The notes under the pieces were generated by a model. It did no database searches. It was not told the origin of the DNA and worked only from the letters and a program-made list of their open reading frames with translations. 64,000 bases of DNA from Tetradesmus obliquus. Taxonomy: Eukaryota > Chlorophyta > Chlorophyceae > Sphaeropleales > Scenedesmaceae. The stretch's first letter is position 1. Each line of letters opens with the position of its first letter. The stretch is from positions 6,262,001 to 6,326,000 of the forward strand of contig CP126193.1 of the NCBI GenBank assembly GCA_030272155.1, written 5' to 3'. Shown one piece after another: positions 62,901 to 64,000 of this stretch. The translations under genes and the position numbers were made by a program.

Positions 62901-64000
62901 GAGGTGGCCGCCGCCGCCGCTGCGTGGCCTTGTCAGGTGGCCTGCAGGCAAAGTACGCACTGTCCACTGCATTTGTCTGCCTGCTGTCCAGGTTGCGCGC
63001 GTTGCGCAGCCGCATCATGACGCCCAGCAGGTTCTCCATGCGGACCTTGGACTCTGCGGCAGCAGCAGCAGCAGTGTCAACGGTGAGCCCGCTGACATCA
63101 TGGAGCATCATGAGGCTCAGCAGGTTCTCCATGCGGACCTTGGATTCTGCAGTAAAGAATGAAGAAACAACGGCAGCGATGGCAGCAGAAATGGCAATAC
63201 TATTACTACAACGGCATCATGACGCCCAGCAGGTTCTCCATGAGGACCTTGGACTCTGCAAAAGTAACAGCAGCAGCAGCAGCAGCAGCACCAACAGCAG
63301 CAACATCGGGAGCTTGAACGGCACGTTCAAATTTGTAGACAACTAAATTCATCAACGCTAGTGTTGCTGACAGCCAAACTAGACACCTAATCCAGGACGT
63401 CCCAAACCTTGCGCACAACGGCAGCAGAATAACAACAGCAGCAGGAAGCCGTGCTGTAGTGTGTAGCCTGCCTCACCCGGCAGCCGCAGCAGGAAGCGCC
63501 CCGCATTCTCCACCAGGGTGGCAGCAGCCTCCAAAGCAGGCCCACTGAAGTCGTCCAACCAGCATCACCGCCCCATCCAGCATTCCACGCATCTGATAGC
63601 ACATGCAACATGTGACTTACCATTGTCGCCCTTCCGGACACAGCACACACACCATACAACAGCGAAGCACACAGTATACAGCAGACACCACGTCACACCC
63701 CTGGTACAAATCACATAATGCCTCTCACCCGGCAGCCGCAGCAGGAAGCGTCCCGCATTCTCCACCAGCGTAGCGGCAGCGTCCACGGCAGCCCACTGAA
63801 GTCGTCCAGCAGCGCCACACTCCGAAAGTCAACATACGAAGCCCTCATACGGCGCATCTGGCTAAAAAACACCCGCCAAGCGTGCCAGAACACAGCACGC
63901 ACACTACAGACACATCAGACAGCAAAAGCACTTTTACCAAACCCATGTAACTCAACTCACCCGGCAGCCGCAGCAGGAAGCGCCCTGCATTCTCCACCAG
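56970..64000 (-). CDS. UPF2: UPF2 nonsense-mediated decay factor, 3' part
   Basis: Scaffold that bridges UPF1 and UPF3 on mRNAs with early stop codons. Exons in transcript order: 64000-63961 (cut by the edge), 63053-62896, 61913-61791, 61515-61400, 60289-60191, 59662-59560, 59117-58977, 58746-58411, 58148-57897, 57299-56970, about 565 codons, all phases closing. Order and motifs match UPF2 from the second MIF4G domain onward: VENAGRFLLRLP, RMENLLGVMM, SAYFACRPPDK...RRRRPPLQEYIRHLL, KLPWGQAEPYLLKCLLK, VGLVDLVLEDVR, RLAQVRLLGEAYNYMLLDS, LDPPDDFFRIRLVIALLSTCG and LDRFLTFMQAYV. An acidic linker (EPIEEEESDEEEE) follows, then the UPF1-binding tail (TLKLLMKKGGKDDRSRELH, EREQIKALVLEANLRDEAE). The 5' part lies beyond the window. 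Confidence 0.94.
57360..59235 (-). repeat. Exon echoes in UPF2 introns, 3' group
   Basis: Two copies of the start of exon 57299 begin at 57400 (offset 101, acceptor intact) and about 57514 (acceptor CAG changed to CAA). One copy of the start of exon 59117 begins at 59235 (offset 118, acceptor intact). Confidence 0.92.
59909..61247 (-). repeat. Exon echoes in UPF2 introns, middle group
   Basis: The end of exon 61515-61400 (VGLVDLVLEDVR plus GTGAGC donor) recurs at about 61247-61197, 61013-60962 and 60783-60735, and intron text between them is also duplicated. The end of exon 60289-60191 recurs near 59950-59909, and its start near 60424-60383. Confidence 0.9.
61984..62279 (-). repeat. Three acceptor-side copies of a UPF2 exon
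   Basis: Copies of the start of exon 61913 (EYIRHLLFEVLGDGSI) begin at 62036, 62163 and 62279, in steps of 123, 127 and 116 bp. The first two keep the CAG acceptor and near-perfect coding text; the last has lost bases. Confidence 0.93.
62472..63786 (-). repeat. Exon echoes in UPF2 introns, 5' group
   Basis: Copies of the end of exon 63053-62896 (RRRRPPLQ plus GTGA donor) lie at about 62853-62766, 62650-62620 and 62505-62472. Copies of its start (SKVRMENLL) lie at about 63147-63110 and 63256-63212. Copies of the upstream exon end (LVENAGRFLLRLP plus donor) lie at about 63786-63729, after a frameshift, and 63537-63479, in frame. Confidence 0.9.
62856..62885. repeat. Interstitial telomere-like CCCTAAA run
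   Basis: ACCTAAACCCCAAACCCTAAACCCTAAACC contains two perfect and two imperfect CCCTAAA units. It lies in a UPF2 intron, exactly between an exon echo and the real exon end. TTTAGGG is the plant-type telomere repeat. Confidence 0.85.

Noticed and set aside
63479..63786. Working UPF2 exon at 63537 or 63786 instead of the one at the window edge
   Set aside because: Not fully excluded: the 63537 copy is in frame. The edge copy was chosen because downstream copies of exon ends elsewhere are the echoes, and the 63786 copy is frameshifted.

Overview
This is nuclear DNA of a eukaryotic green alga, most likely a chlorophycean such as a member of the Sphaeropleales. The basis is: intron-rich genes with clean GT...CAG splice sites; very long runs of CTG/CAG triplets in introns and Ala-coding exons; a TGTAA 3'-end signal of the chlorophyte type after the actin and BRO1 genes; and a short CCCTAAA (TTTAGGG-type) telomere-like run. 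The family assignments rest on protein motifs read by eye. Exon models were checked by splice sites and by reading-frame phase, which closes exactly in every multi-exon model given here. Layout, left to right: (1) actin, + strand, cut by the left edge (1-3262). (2) M20-family dipeptidase, + strand (4664-9614), with a possible signal peptide and a C-terminal RDEL. (3) BABAM1/MERIT40-like protein, - strand (14305-10346). (4) Plastid-type YchF/OLA1 ATPase, + strand (14486-20185), head-to-head with BABAM1 across about 0.2 kb. (5) AT-hook protein exon, - strand (about 22015-21498). (6) A giant secreted protein of about 2,527 residues with 34 Cys-rich sushi-like modules, + strand (22817-41657). (7) About 4 kb with no gene I can name (41.7-45.6 kb). 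(8) ATG10-like E2 enzyme, - strand (47448-45633). (9) Small one-helix membrane protein, - strand (48966-48344). (10) BRO1-domain protein, + strand (49913-54005). (11) A poorly resolved 2.8-kb stretch with possible exons. (12) The 3' two-fifths or so of UPF2, - strand, running off the right edge (64000-56970). The genes look like ordinary unlinked housekeeping and surface genes: cytoskeleton, peptidase, deubiquitinase scaffold, translation GTPase-like ATPase, autophagy, ESCRT-type BRO1 and nonsense-mediated decay. The most unusual property of the window is a genome-wide style rather than a gene. Almost every gene carries degraded tandem copies ('echoes') of its own exon ends, usually with the splice site still attached, sitting in the adjoining introns and sometimes just past the stop codon. 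Spacing is mostly 100-130 bp, with a second group near 190-280 bp and a 62-bp array in BABAM1. Copies differ from the working exon mainly at third codon positions. Many real exons also start with GT directly after the CAG acceptor. Together this looks like intron growth, and possibly intron birth and exon turnover, by local tandem duplication.
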